From Actinoplanes lobatus (lineage in GTDB: Bacteria; Actinomycetota; Actinomycetes; Mycobacteriales; Micromonosporaceae): a stretch of 64,000 nucleotides of DNA. The notes under the pieces were generated by a model, which ran no database searches, was not told where the DNA came from, and saw nothing but the letters and a program-made list of their open reading frames with translations. The stretch lies in contig NZ_JACHNC010000001.1 of the NCBI RefSeq assembly GCF_014205215.1, forward strand, positions 2,981,001 through 3,045,000, read 5' to 3'. Below, one piece after another: positions 9,991 to 17,889 of this stretch. Both the position numbers and the translations under genes were made by a program. Within the stretch, counting starts at the first letter, position 1, and each line of letters starts with the position of its first letter.

Positions 9991-10908
9991 TCAGATACCC
10001 CGGCCGCGTTTGTGCAGGGCCGACAGCACGTTCTCCACCTTCACCGCTCCGGTCATGGCGGCCAGCGCGATAGCGGTCCGCGGTTCGCGCCAGTTCGCGC
10101 GAACCGCCTCCTTGCTGTAGCGCCAGGCCGCGCCCCGGTTACCGGACGCCGCCGACCAGCAGGCCAGCTGTCCGTACACCCGGGCCGCCCCCGGACCGCA
10201 GCCGCTGATCTCCGGGTGCCGCCGCATCATCCAGCGCAGCGACGAGATCTTGGTGGCGTACTCGTACGCGTACTGCGAGGTCCGCCCCCAGAGCACCCGG
10301 ACCAACGGCTCGTCCAAATGAACGATCGGACTCCGGCGGGCCGCCCTTAGCAAAAGGTCCCAATCCTCGTTCTGGCTGCCCGGCGCGTCCTCGGCGACCA
10401 GCCCGATCGCGTCCTCGTCCAGCGCCTCCCGGCGGAGCAGGAACGACGACGAGTGCAGCATCGCCATCCGGGACCGGGCCAGGTCCTGCACGGTCACCCG
10501 GCTCCGGCCGGCCAGTCGCGGGTTGCGGCGGCCCTCGTACTCGACCTCGATCGCACACGTGGCGAACTCGGCCGACGGCTCCGCGAGCAGCGCCGCCACC
10601 TGACGGCGCAGCTTGTCCGGCAGCCACTGGTCGTCGTCGTCGCAGAACGCCATCAGCTCGGTGTCCAGCGCCATCAGCCCGGTGTTGCGGGCGCCGGCCA
10701 GGCCGGCGGTCCGCCAGTTCGTCAGGACCAGCACCGGTACGCCGTCGGTGGACGCCAGCAGGTAGTCCGGCTCGGTCTGGTCGTACACCACCACGACCTT
10801 GAGGTCGCCCGGGTAGCGCTGCTCGCGAACCGCGGCGATCGCGCGGCGGACCAGCTCGGGGCGGTTCCGGGTGGGGATCACGACCCCGACCGACGGCCAG
10901 TTCATCAT
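9991..10908 (-). CDS. Family 2 glycosyltransferase
   Basis: This 305-residue GT-A fold enzyme probably adds a sugar from a nucleotide donor to a polysaccharide or lipid-linked intermediate. The N-terminus has the nucleotide-binding start VGVVIPTRNRPELVRRAI. The metal-binding acidic motif is FCDDDDQWLP (about residues 90-100), and QNEDWDLL resembles the ED catalytic motif of GT2 enzymes. No membrane segment is evident. Its ATG lies inside the stop codon of the upstream sulfotransferase (ATGA overlap), so the two genes are coupled, and glycosyl transfer and sulfation may act on the same product. The donor and acceptor cannot be told from the sequence. Confidence 0.85.
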   Translation of the reverse strand: MMNWPSVGVVIPTRNRPELVRRAIAAVREQRYPGDLKVVVVYDQTEPDYLLASTDGVPVLVLTNWRTAGLAGARNTGLMALDTELMAFCDDDDQWLPDKLRRQVAALLAEPSAEFATCAIEVEYEGRRNPRLAGRSRVTVQDLARSRMAMLHSSSFLLRREALDEDAIGLVAEDAPGSQNEDWDLLLRAARRSPIVHLDEPLVRVLWGRTSQYAYEYATKISSLRWMMRRHPEISGCGPGAARVYGQLACWSAASGNRGAAWRYSKEAVRANWREPRTAIALAAMTGAVKVENVLSALHKRGRGI

Positions 10909-11837
10909 GCCTCCGAAGCGATGTTCAGCGGGTAGCCGTACGCCCGCAGCAGCGGCCCGCAGACCGCGCCCACCAGGCGGCGCTGGGCGCTGGGCAGGGC
11001 GCGGACCCAGGCGTCGTCGCGGCGCAGCGCCAGCCGGCCGACGGTGAAGCGCATCGGATTGCCCGCCGCGCTGTGCCCGACCCGCAGATCGGCGTGCTCC
11101 GTCCGGAGGAAGTCCAGGTGCTCGGGGTGCAGGGGGAGGCCCGCGAAGTCGGCCAGGCGGATCAGGCCGGCCCGCGGGTCGGCGAGGAACTCCTCGTAGC
11201 GGATCCGGTACACCGGCACACCCCGGCGGGCCAGCAGGCCGAACGCGGCGTTGTGCGCGTTCCACAGCACCGCCGAGCGGCCCGGGGAGTAGCGGGTCAT
11301 CTGGTCGGCGCCGTCGGTCTCCGGCCGGCTCACCGTCTTGGTCCAGGAGTACGCCACCCCGCGCGCGTCCCGCACCACGTGCACCACCCGCAGGTCCAGG
11401 TCGTCCGCCCAGCGCAGCACGTGGGCCAGTGCCGAGTGCTTGGAGGAGTCGATCACCATCCGGGCCCCGGACACCTCGGCCGCCGCGGCGTAGACCCGGG
11501 CGTAGTAGGAGGCGTACTCGCGGACCTCGTCGGTGGCGGCGGTGGCCGAGGCGAGGCGCGGGATGTGCCGGGTCCGCTCGACCGCGTCGCGGAGCCTGTG
11601 GATCCGGTCGACGTCGACGTTCGCCCAGCCGTTGAAGGCCAGGTCGCCGACGCGCCGCCAGAACGCGCAGCCGGAGAACCGGGCGCCGCAGCCGCACCGC
11701 TCGTCGTCCCGGATGTCGCGTTGCCAGAGGTGAACGACCTCGCCGAGAGCGCACATCCCGGGTAGTTCGCCGAGCAGGCGTTCGACAAGTGTGGTTCCGC
11801 TACGTCCGAATCCGCCCAGAAAAAGCACTTGTGCCAC
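10905..11837 (-). CDS. Sulfotransferase-family protein
   Basis: This 310-residue protein has the PAPS 5'-phosphosulfate loop FLGGFGRSGTTLVERLL at its N-terminus. A 3'-phosphate-binding segment follows (VVHVVRDARGVAYSW, near residue 140). Enzymes of this fold transfer sulfate from PAPS to sugar hydroxyls or other acceptors. A Cys-rich insert (CGCGARFSGCAFW, about residues 48-60) resembles a pattern in bacterial sulfotransferase-like proteins near polysaccharide genes. It starts at GTG and overlaps the GT2 gene by 4 nt. It is transcribed divergently from the WecG-type gene, with an inverted repeat between them. The acceptor is unknown, but location points to exopolysaccharide. Confidence 0.82.
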   Translation of the reverse strand: MAQVLFLGGFGRSGTTLVERLLGELPGMCALGEVVHLWQRDIRDDERCGCGARFSGCAFWRRVGDLAFNGWANVDVDRIHRLRDAVERTRHIPRLASATAATDEVREYASYYARVYAAAAEVSGARMVIDSSKHSALAHVLRWADDLDLRVVHVVRDARGVAYSWTKTVSRPETDGADQMTRYSPGRSAVLWNAHNAAFGLLARRGVPVYRIRYEEFLADPRAGLIRLADFAGLPLHPEHLDFLRTEHADLRVGHSAAGNPMRFTVGRLALRRDDAWVRALPSAQRRLVGAVCGPLLRAYGYPLNIASEA

Positions 11838-11855
11838 TTTGGCTCGCCTTCGCTC

Positions 11856-11880
11856 GTTTCGCTCAGGTAACGAGTGAAAC
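11856..11880. promoter_or_regulatory. Inverted repeat in the divergent sulfotransferase / wecG-type promoter
   Basis: Arms GTTTCGCTC and GAGTGAAAC (8 of 9 bases symmetrical) flank AGGTAAC in the only spacer between two divergent polysaccharide transcription units. It is placed where one regulator could control both directions. Confidence 0.4.
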
Positions 11881-11899
11881 AGGCAGAAGGAGGCGTTAG

Positions 11900-12685
11900 G
11901 TGACTATCGAGGCTTTCGACCGTGTACACCTAGATGGCACCGGTATCGACCGCATTACCGAGGACGAGGTCGTGGCCGTTGTCCGGGACGCGCTCGCCCA
12001 CGGTCGCGGTGGCCGCATCGTCACCCCGAACATCGACATCCTTCGCCGCGCCGCCGCCGACCCGGCCGTCCGCCGCCACCTCGACGACGCCGACCTCATC
12101 GTCGCCGACGGCATGCCACTGATCTGGGCGAGCCGCCTCGGTGGCGCCCCACTCCCCGAGCGGGTGGCCGGCAGCAGCCTGATCTGGTCCCTCTCCGAAG
12201 GGCTCGGCCGCGACAACCGGTCCATCTTCGTGGTCGGCGGAACCCCGGCCCCCTCCGGAGGAGGCGCGGCCCGGGCGGCCGCCGCGCTCACCGCCGCCTG
12301 CCCCGGTCTGCGGATCGCCGGCACGATCAGCCCCGACTACGGCTTCGAGCTCGACGAGAGCGCCTACGCCGACTTCTGCGCGAAGGTGATCCGCGCCGAA
12401 CCGGATCTGGTCTTCGTCGGCCTCGGCTTCCCCAAGCAGGAGGACGTCATCGAGCGCCTCCGCGGTGACCTGCCCCGAACCTGGTTCGTCGGCTGCGGCG
12501 CCGCGGTCAACTTCGTCGCCGGCGACGTCGGGCGCGCCCCGCTCTGGATGCAGCGCAGCGGCCTGGAGTGGGTCCACCGCCTCGGCGCCGAACCGCGCCG
12601 CCTGGCCGGCCGTTATCTCCGGCGCGACGCCCCCTACGCCCTCCGCCTCCTGGCCTGGGCCCCGCGCTGGGCCGGCCGGCGCTGA
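11900..12685 (+). CDS. WecG/TagA/CpsF-family glycosyltransferase
   Basis: Members of this GT26 family add a sugar (often N-acetylmannosaminuronate, N-acetylmannosamine or glucose) to a polyprenyl-diphosphate-linked acceptor. The 261-residue protein has the family signature positions TPNIDILRRA, ADGMPLIWASR, FVGLGFPKQED and WFVGCGAAVNFVAG. The C-terminus is strongly basic, as expected for membrane association. The GTG is preceded by AAGGAGGCGTTAG. Its last codons and stop lie in the first copy of a 48-bp tandem duplication. It is the only plus-strand glycosyltransferase of the polysaccharide region. The exact sugar is not predictable. Confidence 0.88.
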   Translation: MTIEAFDRVHLDGTGIDRITEDEVVAVVRDALAHGRGGRIVTPNIDILRRAAADPAVRRHLDDADLIVADGMPLIWASRLGGAPLPERVAGSSLIWSLSEGLGRDNRSIFVVGGTPAPSGGGAARAAAALTAACPGLRIAGTISPDYGFELDESAYADFCAKVIRAEPDLVFVGLGFPKQEDVIERLRGDLPRTWFVGCGAAVNFVAGDVGRAPLWMQRSGLEWVHRLGAEPRRLAGRYLRRDAPYALRLLAWAPRWAGRR

Positions 12686-12743
12686 TCGTCAGGGGAGATC
12701 GGCCTGGCCCCGCGCTGGGCCGGCCGGCGCTGATCGTCAGGGG
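12658..12743. repeat. Tandem duplication (48-bp period) at a convergent gene junction
   Basis: Thirty-eight bases beginning GGCCCCGCGCTGGG are identical at 12658-12695 and 12706-12743. Each copy holds TGA on the plus strand and TGA on the minus strand. The glycosyltransferase uses the plus-strand stop in copy 1 and the convergent DUF4262 gene uses the minus-strand stop in copy 2. Confidence 0.9.
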
Positions 12744-13318
12744 TGGACGTTGCCGCCCTCGCCGCCTGGGGAGTCCCGCCGGGAGCGGGGCGCTCGCCGG
12801 CGGCGGGTGCTGCCCGGGACGCCGCGGAAGGCGGCGCAACGGCGGCCGGCCCGGGTGAGGGGCACGCCCAGCGTCGGCTGTGGGAAGCCCACCGCGTCGT
12901 AGCCGCTCTGCCAGGGGAAACGGTCGCCCGGGTCGGGCCAGGCGAGCTGTAGCAACCGCACCCGGTCGTCGCCGTAGCGCATCAGGGCGGCGCCGGGGAA
13001 CAGCTCGGCCCGGATCTCGCCGCCCACCACCCGCACCTCCTGGCCGGTGATCAGACCGCGGATGCGGTGACCGTGGCGCAGCTGGAGACCCTCGTCGCGG
13101 ACCCGCCCGGCCACCTCGTTGAGAAGCTGGTGGCCGACCTCCGGGGGCACTCCGGCGATGGTCAGCTCGGGAAGGCCGTAGCCGGTGAGGCCCACCGTGT
13201 ATGCGAAGGGGACCGTCTCGGCCGGATCCTCGTCACCCGGCAGGACGTGCACGACGGCCCACCCGAACCGCTCGATGATCTCGCTCTGCTCCTCGAAGAA
13301 GTCGTCGAGGTACGACAT
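12737..13318 (-). CDS. DUF4262-like protein
   Basis: This 193-residue soluble protein resembles DUF4262. Such proteins typically show the pattern seen here: GWAVVHVLPGD, then PFAYTVGLTGYGLPELTIAGVPPE, then RYGDDRVRLLQLAWPD near the end. No catalytic function is established for the family. I start it at the ATG of MSYLDDFFEEQ, which follows a GGGGGTG ribosome-binding site; the frame remains open upstream. The C-terminal 40 residues are Arg- and Gly-rich, look disordered and end inside a duplicated 38-bp segment. This suggests the gene end has been reshaped. It diverges from a VOC-family gene. Confidence 0.72.
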   Translation of the reverse strand: MSYLDDFFEEQSEIIERFGWAVVHVLPGDEDPAETVPFAYTVGLTGYGLPELTIAGVPPEVGHQLLNEVAGRVRDEGLQLRHGHRIRGLITGQEVRVVGGEIRAELFPGAALMRYGDDRVRLLQLAWPDPGDRFPWQSGYDAVGFPQPTLGVPLTRAGRRCAAFRGVPGSTRRRRAPRSRRDSPGGEGGNVHP

Positions 13319-13396
13319 CGGTGACACCCCCGTGGCTCGGCCCGAACTGGCTGAGCTCACTATGGAACACACGTACGACACTTTTTCGGGCTGGCA

Positions 13397-13421
13397 AACC
13401 GTACGTCCGTACGGTTAAGAT
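13397..13421. promoter_or_regulatory. 20-bp perfect palindrome overlapping the VOC-gene -10 box
   Basis: Arms AACCGTACG and CGTACGGTT around TC (13397-13416) directly precede TAAGAT (13416-13421). That box sits 6 nt before the ATG at 13428. A bound repressor would cover the promoter. GTACG-rich palindromes of this size are typical TetR-family sites. No TetR gene is in this window. Confidence 0.6.
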
Positions 13422-13427
13422 CGGATC

Positions 13428-13802
13428 ATGGGTTTTCGCATCGATGACCTGCACCATGTGCAGCTGCTGATCCCACCGGGTGGCGAGGGTGTGGCCCGCG
13501 CCTTCTACAGCGGAGTCCTCGGCATGGCCGAGGTCGTGAAGCCGCCGGTGCTGGCCGCGCGCGGCGGCTGCTGGTTCCGGGCGGGCGGCTGGGAGGCGCA
13601 CCTCAGCGTGGTCCCGGACTTCGTGCCGGCGCTCAAGTCGCACCCCGGTGTGCTGATCGACGGCCTGGACGCGCTGGCCGAGCGGCTGGCGGCCGCCGGG
13701 CACCCGGTCGAGTGGGATCCCCACTTCCCGGGTCACCGGCGGCTCTACTCGGCCGACGGGCACGGCAACCGGCTGGAGTTCCTCGAGCGGATCAGGGATT
13801 GA
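13428..13802 (+). CDS. VOC-family (glyoxalase-like) protein
   Basis: This 124-residue single-domain vicinal-oxygen-chelate protein has the beta-alpha-beta-beta-beta pattern of the fold. An N-terminal His sits in DLHHVQLLIPPGG, and a glutamate appears in the closing motif HGNRLEFLERI. These positions are typical metal ligands, so a lyase, dioxygenase or resistance role is possible; the substrate is unknown. The promoter appears leaderless and is overlapped by a perfect 20-bp palindrome, so expression is probably repressor-controlled. Its 3' end overlaps the convergent GH26-like gene by 11 nt. Confidence 0.82.
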   Translation: MGFRIDDLHHVQLLIPPGGEGVARAFYSGVLGMAEVVKPPVLAARGGCWFRAGGWEAHLSVVPDFVPALKSHPGVLIDGLDALAERLAAAGHPVEWDPHFPGHRRLYSADGHGNRLEFLERIRD

Positions 13803-14787
13803 AGTACGGGTCCTGGACCAGCCGCAGGAACGCCTTGAAGGCCCGCTCGTCCCCGGCCAGCTGGAACTGCTGGTTGGGCCCGTTCCCGTCGGGATCGGAC
13901 TCGAAGTAGGCGACGGCCTTGATCTGCTTGTTCACCTTGAAGGTGCGCTCGGCGTCCTTGAGCCAGTCGGCCCGGCCCTCCGACCCCCATGCCTTGGCCA
14001 CGCCGAACTCGCCGATCACGATCGGTTTCGGGCGCTGGGCGGCCCAGTCCAGGAAGGGCCCCATCAGCGTGCCGATCGGCTGGAACTCGAAACCGGCGTA
14101 GACGTCGACACAGGTCCAGTCGACCTGGTCGTCGCCGGGGTAGAAGGCCGGCGCGTCGCCCCGGATGAAGCCCTCGGCGGTCGGGCACCACACCCAGGAG
14201 ACGTTGTCGGCCTTCTCCTCACGGAAGATCTTCCGGACGTACCGCCAGGCCGCGATGTAGTCCTCGCCGGACCACATGGTGGCCCGCAGGTTGGGCCGGT
14301 CCATCTCCCAGCGCATCCGCAGCATCACCGGGTCCTTGATCTTCCGGATCGCCCGGGCCTGCTCGCGGATCAGGTCGTCGTGCTCCCCGGACAGGATGGA
14401 CCGGTTGTCCCCGGTGGCCCAGCTGATCATCAGCTTGGCGCCGTCGGCGAGGAACGCCGCGTCCGAGGGGGTGCCCATCATCTGCTCGAACCGGCGGTAC
14501 GTGTTGATGAAGTGCAGCTTCCGGCCCAGCGACTGCTCCAGCGCGCCCACCGCGGCGAGCCGGCCCACCTGGGTCATCTCGTCCGGCTTGATCCACGCCC
14601 CGAGGTAGGCGCCGCGGCGGGGAGCCTCGAAGGGCCCGGCCTGGAACGGGCCCCGGTTGGTGGCGACCGCCCGCGGCGGGCTGCTCAGGTCGGGTGAGGG
14701 CGTCGGGACGGGCTCCTCCCGGTCGCCCGAGAAGCAGCCGCCGAGCAGCAGGAGCGCGAGGACGGTGACGATCAGCCGGCTACGCAT
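13792..14787 (-). CDS. GH26-like glycosidase lipoprotein
   Basis: This is a 331-residue predicted lipoprotein: signal peptide MRSRLIVTVLALLLLGGC with a lipobox Cys at residue 18, then a Pro/Ser-rich linker. The rest matches the TIM-barrel pattern of family 26 glycosidases (beta-mannanase type). A probable acid/base Glu is in LRMRWEMDRP (about residue 160) and a probable nucleophile Glu in VIGEFGVAKAW (about residue 258). DWTCVDVYAGFE lies between them. It is the last gene of the seven-gene polysaccharide operon and overlaps the methyltransferase gene by 8 nt. It may trim or release the polymer outside the cell. True substrate is unknown. Confidence 0.8.
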   Translation of the reverse strand: MRSRLIVTVLALLLLGGCFSGDREEPVPTPSPDLSSPPRAVATNRGPFQAGPFEAPRRGAYLGAWIKPDEMTQVGRLAAVGALEQSLGRKLHFINTYRRFEQMMGTPSDAAFLADGAKLMISWATGDNRSILSGEHDDLIREQARAIRKIKDPVMLRMRWEMDRPNLRATMWSGEDYIAAWRYVRKIFREEKADNVSWVWCPTAEGFIRGDAPAFYPGDDQVDWTCVDVYAGFEFQPIGTLMGPFLDWAAQRPKPIVIGEFGVAKAWGSEGRADWLKDAERTFKVNKQIKAVAYFESDPDGNGPNQQFQLAGDERAFKAFLRLVQDPYFNP

Positions 14788-15514
14788 GGAGCCGCCGGGC
14801 GGTGTAGAGGACGTTCACGGCGTAGGCGTCGCTGCCCGGCATCCGTCGTGCCGCCGCGTCGGCGAGCCGGGCCACCCGGTGGTCGTGCAGCGACGGCGTG
14901 AGCATCGAGAAGCCGCGCCGCTCGACGATCTCGAAACCGTGCCGGGCCAGCAGCCGCCCGACCTCGTCGTGGGAGAGCTCGGCGAACCAGCGTTCCCCGC
15001 TGTGCCGCCGGGCCCGCAGGTGCCGGACCGATCCGGCGTTGCCGTGGTTCTCCACCACGAGCAGCCCGGATCCGCGGTGCGGCAGCACCTTGGCGGCGAA
15101 GGCCAGGGCCCGGTCCCGGACCCCCTCGTCGACGTTGAGCAGCAGCCGGAAGATCGTGACGATCGCCGGGAAGCCGGCCGCCACCGGCTGCGGCACCGGG
15201 CCGTCCTGGGGAACCAGGTGCCAGTAGGCCCGCGACCCCACCTCGGCGGCCTTCGACATCATCCCGCCCGACGTGTCGTACCCGTGCGCCTCCCGGACCA
15301 GGCCGTGCAGCGCCCGGACCGCCCGCCCGGTGCCGCAGGCGAAGTCGTGCTGGACCGGTGGATGCTCGGGGAACTCGCGGCGCACCAGGGCCCGCAGGTA
15401 GTCCCGTTGGCGGTCGTTGATCCGCGACGCGTAGCTGTCCGGGGCGTACGTCACGGTCTCGTACTTCTCGACCGCCTCGGTGTCCTGGAACACCCCTGTG
15501 TAATCGCTGGTCAA
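14780..15514 (-). CDS. SAM-dependent methyltransferase (class I)
   Basis: This 244-residue Rossmann-fold methyltransferase has the SAM-binding motif HDFACGTGRAV (near residue 55), followed by AHGYDTSGGM as the acidic loop of motif II. LLVVENHGN and the C-terminal strand (EIVERRGFSMLTP) complete the fold. I use the TTG start because AGGAGGAAGAG lies just upstream and the TTGA overlaps the flippase stop by 4 nt, like its neighbours. It probably O-methylates a sugar of the exopolysaccharide, or caps chains to stop growth as in some O-antigen systems. That role is inferred from position only. Confidence 0.82.
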   Translation of the reverse strand: MTSDYTGVFQDTEAVEKYETVTYAPDSYASRINDRQRDYLRALVRREFPEHPPVQHDFACGTGRAVRALHGLVREAHGYDTSGGMMSKAAEVGSRAYWHLVPQDGPVPQPVAAGFPAIVTIFRLLLNVDEGVRDRALAFAAKVLPHRGSGLLVVENHGNAGSVRHLRARRHSGERWFAELSHDEVGRLLARHGFEIVERRGFSMLTPSLHDHRVARLADAAARRMPGSDAYAVNVLYTARRLHA

Positions 15515-17010
15515 CTCTTCCTCCTGAATGCGCCGAGCATCAACGGTCCGCGTAGCAGCCACGCCCCCACGGCGTACGCCGGGACGGCGATCACGATGGC
15601 CGCCGGGAAAAACTGGATGAATCCGAAACAGAGGAGGGCCAGGAGCGCCGCCGTGAGCGTCCCCCGGCCGAACGGGTGCAGGCCGGTGCTCCGGTAGACC
15701 TGGGCCAGCGGGAGCAGGTTGTTCACCACCATCGCCCCGGCCAGCCCGGCCGCTGCCCCGAGCGCCCCCCAGTGCGGGATCAGCCACACGTCCAGGCCGA
15801 TCGTCACGGTCAGCGCGATCAGCACATTGCTGAGGTTCAGCGAGGTGCGACCGGCCATCGCCAGGACCATGTCGACCATCCCGCAGCCGGTCGCCACCAG
15901 CATCGCGACGGCCAGCACCCGCACCACCGGGACGCCGGAGGAGTACCCGTCACCGAACACCCGCAGATACCAGGGCGCGAGCGCTGTCACCAGCAGGCTG
16001 ATCGGCCAGGTCACCAGGACCAGCCAGCCGGTCGCGATCTGGTAGAGCCGTTTCGTGGCGGCCAGGTCGCCGGTGCTCAGCGTCTCGGCCAGACGCGGCT
16101 GCACCGACTGCGACAGACCCTGGTTCGCGAACTGGATCAGCACCACGAACCGGCCGGCCACCGCGTAGACGGCCGCCGGCACCAGCCCGCCCAGCGCCGC
16201 CACCAGCAGCACGTCCACCCGCTGCAACGCGAGCTGGGCGACCGCGGCCACCGCCCGCGGGGCGGTGAAGACCCAGAACTCCCGGCGCACGCGGCGGCGC
16301 TCACCCTGATCGGTGCTCACCCTCGTCCGGCCCGAGGTGTACGCGCGACGCGCGGCCACCGCGGCCAGGATCGCCACCGGTAGATACGGCGCCGCCCAGG
16401 CCAGCGCGAAGACCGGCAGCGAGGCCGTGACCCAGAGTGCCGCCACCCCCGCCGCGCCGACCGCGAGCAGTTGCAGCCCGCTGCGCAGCAACCGGTCCAG
16501 CAGCACGGTCGGCCGCATGCTCCGGTAGCCGCGGGTCACGGTGAGCAGCACGTCGGTGAGCGCCTGGAGCGGGACGAAGACGGCCAGCACCCGGAGCCCG
16601 GCGGTGTGCCCGGCGACCACCTCCGGTGCCTCGCCCGCGGTGAGGTCCGCGATCGCCGGTGCGGCCAGCCACATCGCCACGCCCAGCAGCAGCGAGAACC
16701 CGGCCACCGGCGGGATGCCGGCGCGCAGGCAGGCGCCCAGCAGATGCTCCCGGCCGGTGCTGCGCAGCCGGGCCGGCCAGTACACCAGCCCGGTCTGGGT
16801 GCCGAGCTTGGCCAGCCCGCCGACCAGCACGAACGCGGCCGTGGCGGCGAAGAACGCACCGGCCTGCTCGGCGCCGAGCGCCCTGGCCACGATCCAGGTG
16901 ACCACCACACCGGTGCCGCCGGCCAGCGCCGAGCCGGCCATGTTGGCCAGCCCGCCGCGGGCCACGCCCCGGGTGGCCCCCGGATCCGCCTGAGTGGTCG
17001 TTGCCGTCAT
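15511..17010 (-). CDS. Wzx-like polysaccharide flippase (MOP superfamily)
   Basis: This 499-residue membrane protein has about 12-14 hydrophobic helices across its length and belongs to the oligosaccharide flippase group. It would translocate the polyprenyl-linked repeat unit across the membrane before polymerisation. The N-terminal ARGGLANMAGSALAGGTGVVVTWIVAR helix and the ALGAEQAGAFFAATA loop are typical of Wzx/RfbX proteins. It lies in the middle of the operon, overlapping the upstream sulfotransferase gene by 4 nt and the downstream methyltransferase by 4 nt. With a polymerase and chain-length protein in the same operon, a Wzx/Wzy-type pathway is clear. Confidence 0.88.
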   Translation of the reverse strand: MTATTTQADPGATRGVARGGLANMAGSALAGGTGVVVTWIVARALGAEQAGAFFAATAAFVLVGGLAKLGTQTGLVYWPARLRSTGREHLLGACLRAGIPPVAGFSLLLGVAMWLAAPAIADLTAGEAPEVVAGHTAGLRVLAVFVPLQALTDVLLTVTRGYRSMRPTVLLDRLLRSGLQLLAVGAAGVAALWVTASLPVFALAWAAPYLPVAILAAVAARRAYTSGRTRVSTDQGERRRVRREFWVFTAPRAVAAVAQLALQRVDVLLVAALGGLVPAAVYAVAGRFVVLIQFANQGLSQSVQPRLAETLSTGDLAATKRLYQIATGWLVLVTWPISLLVTALAPWYLRVFGDGYSSGVPVVRVLAVAMLVATGCGMVDMVLAMAGRTSLNLSNVLIALTVTIGLDVWLIPHWGALGAAAGLAGAMVVNNLLPLAQVYRSTGLHPFGRGTLTAALLALLCFGFIQFFPAAIVIAVPAYAVGAWLLRGPLMLGAFRRKS

Positions 17011-17885
17011 CGGCGGCGCCAGACCGGGGTGTGCCCCAGCCAGCCGGCCAGCGCCTCGTCGTGCGACTGGTAGTAGGCGTACAGGTCGCGGCGCAGCCCG
17101 GGATCCATGTCGGCCTGCCGGGGGCGGGCGTTGTGCTGCTCGAAGACCGGCCGCTCCAGTCCGGCGGGCAGCCCGAGGAAGGCGCAGACCTCGTCGTACA
17201 CCGGCTCCGGGTCGCTGAAGAAGCGCTCGCTCTCCACCACGTGGATCCGCTCCCGGCCCACATGCTGGGCCACCACGCTCAGGTAGCGGGCGTACTCGCC
17301 ACGGGACCGGTACGCGTGATGCTGGTGGGCGAAGCTGTAGTAGGTCGGGTCGAGGGCGAGCCGTTCCTCCTGGCGGTGCAGCCGGGCCGGCTCCAGGGCC
17401 AGGGCCGCGCCGAAGTCCCGCTCCGACTCGTAGGCCCGGGCCACCTCGTGGTGGTGCTGCGAGTAGGCGCGTTCCACCGGGTCCCGGACCAGCACCACCA
17501 GCCGGGCGTAGGGCAGGTCACGGGCGATCCGGGCGGCCGCCTGCGGGTGGTACATGTAGTAGGGGCTGGACTCGAAGGTCTGCGCGCGTACCCCGTGCCG
17601 TTCGGCGATCCGCTCGGCGCTGCGCAGCGTCGGGAAGTGGCCGCGGTACCACTCCGGCCCGCGCTGGTAGGACGTGTCGAAGTAGTGCACGCCCTTGTGC
17701 AGCACCGCCTTCAGTACGACCGGGTGCGCGGCCAGCGCGCGGTACAGCGACGTGGTGCCGCAGCGCTGCCCGCCGCAGATCAGGAACGAGGGCAGCATCC
17801 GGCTCTCCGCGGTGAGCCGTCCGAACGACCGGGAGCCGAGGTGCACGACCCGTTTCACCGGTGCGGGCAGATTGCGTACGTGCAT
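17007..17885 (-). CDS. Heparan-type sulfotransferase domain protein
   Basis: This 292-residue cytoplasmic sulfotransferase has a strong PAPS loop LICGGQRCGTTSLYRAL (about residues 34-50). The 3'-phosphate-binding motif VVLVRDPVERAYSQHHHE (about residues 127-144) matches the heparan-sulfate/NodH-like group. A conserved DMDPGLRRDLYAYYQSHDEAL end is typical of the family. It would sulfate a sugar hydroxyl using PAPS made by the APS kinase encoded upstream. It sits between the phosphotransferase-like gene (4-nt gap) and the flippase (4-nt overlap), so sulfation probably occurs on the lipid-linked unit before export; this order is inferred. Confidence 0.88.
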   Translation of the reverse strand: MHVRNLPAPVKRVVHLGSRSFGRLTAESRMLPSFLICGGQRCGTTSLYRALAAHPVVLKAVLHKGVHYFDTSYQRGPEWYRGHFPTLRSAERIAERHGVRAQTFESSPYYMYHPQAAARIARDLPYARLVVLVRDPVERAYSQHHHEVARAYESERDFGAALALEPARLHRQEERLALDPTYYSFAHQHHAYRSRGEYARYLSVVAQHVGRERIHVVESERFFSDPEPVYDEVCAFLGLPAGLERPVFEQHNARPRQADMDPGLRRDLYAYYQSHDEALAGWLGHTPVWRRR

Positions 17886-17889
17886 GGTT

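Noticed and set aside
12686..12870. Plus-strand open frame downstream of the WecG-type gene
   Set aside because: It arises from the duplicated 38-bp segment and the antisense of the DUF4262 gene; it has no start signal or domain.
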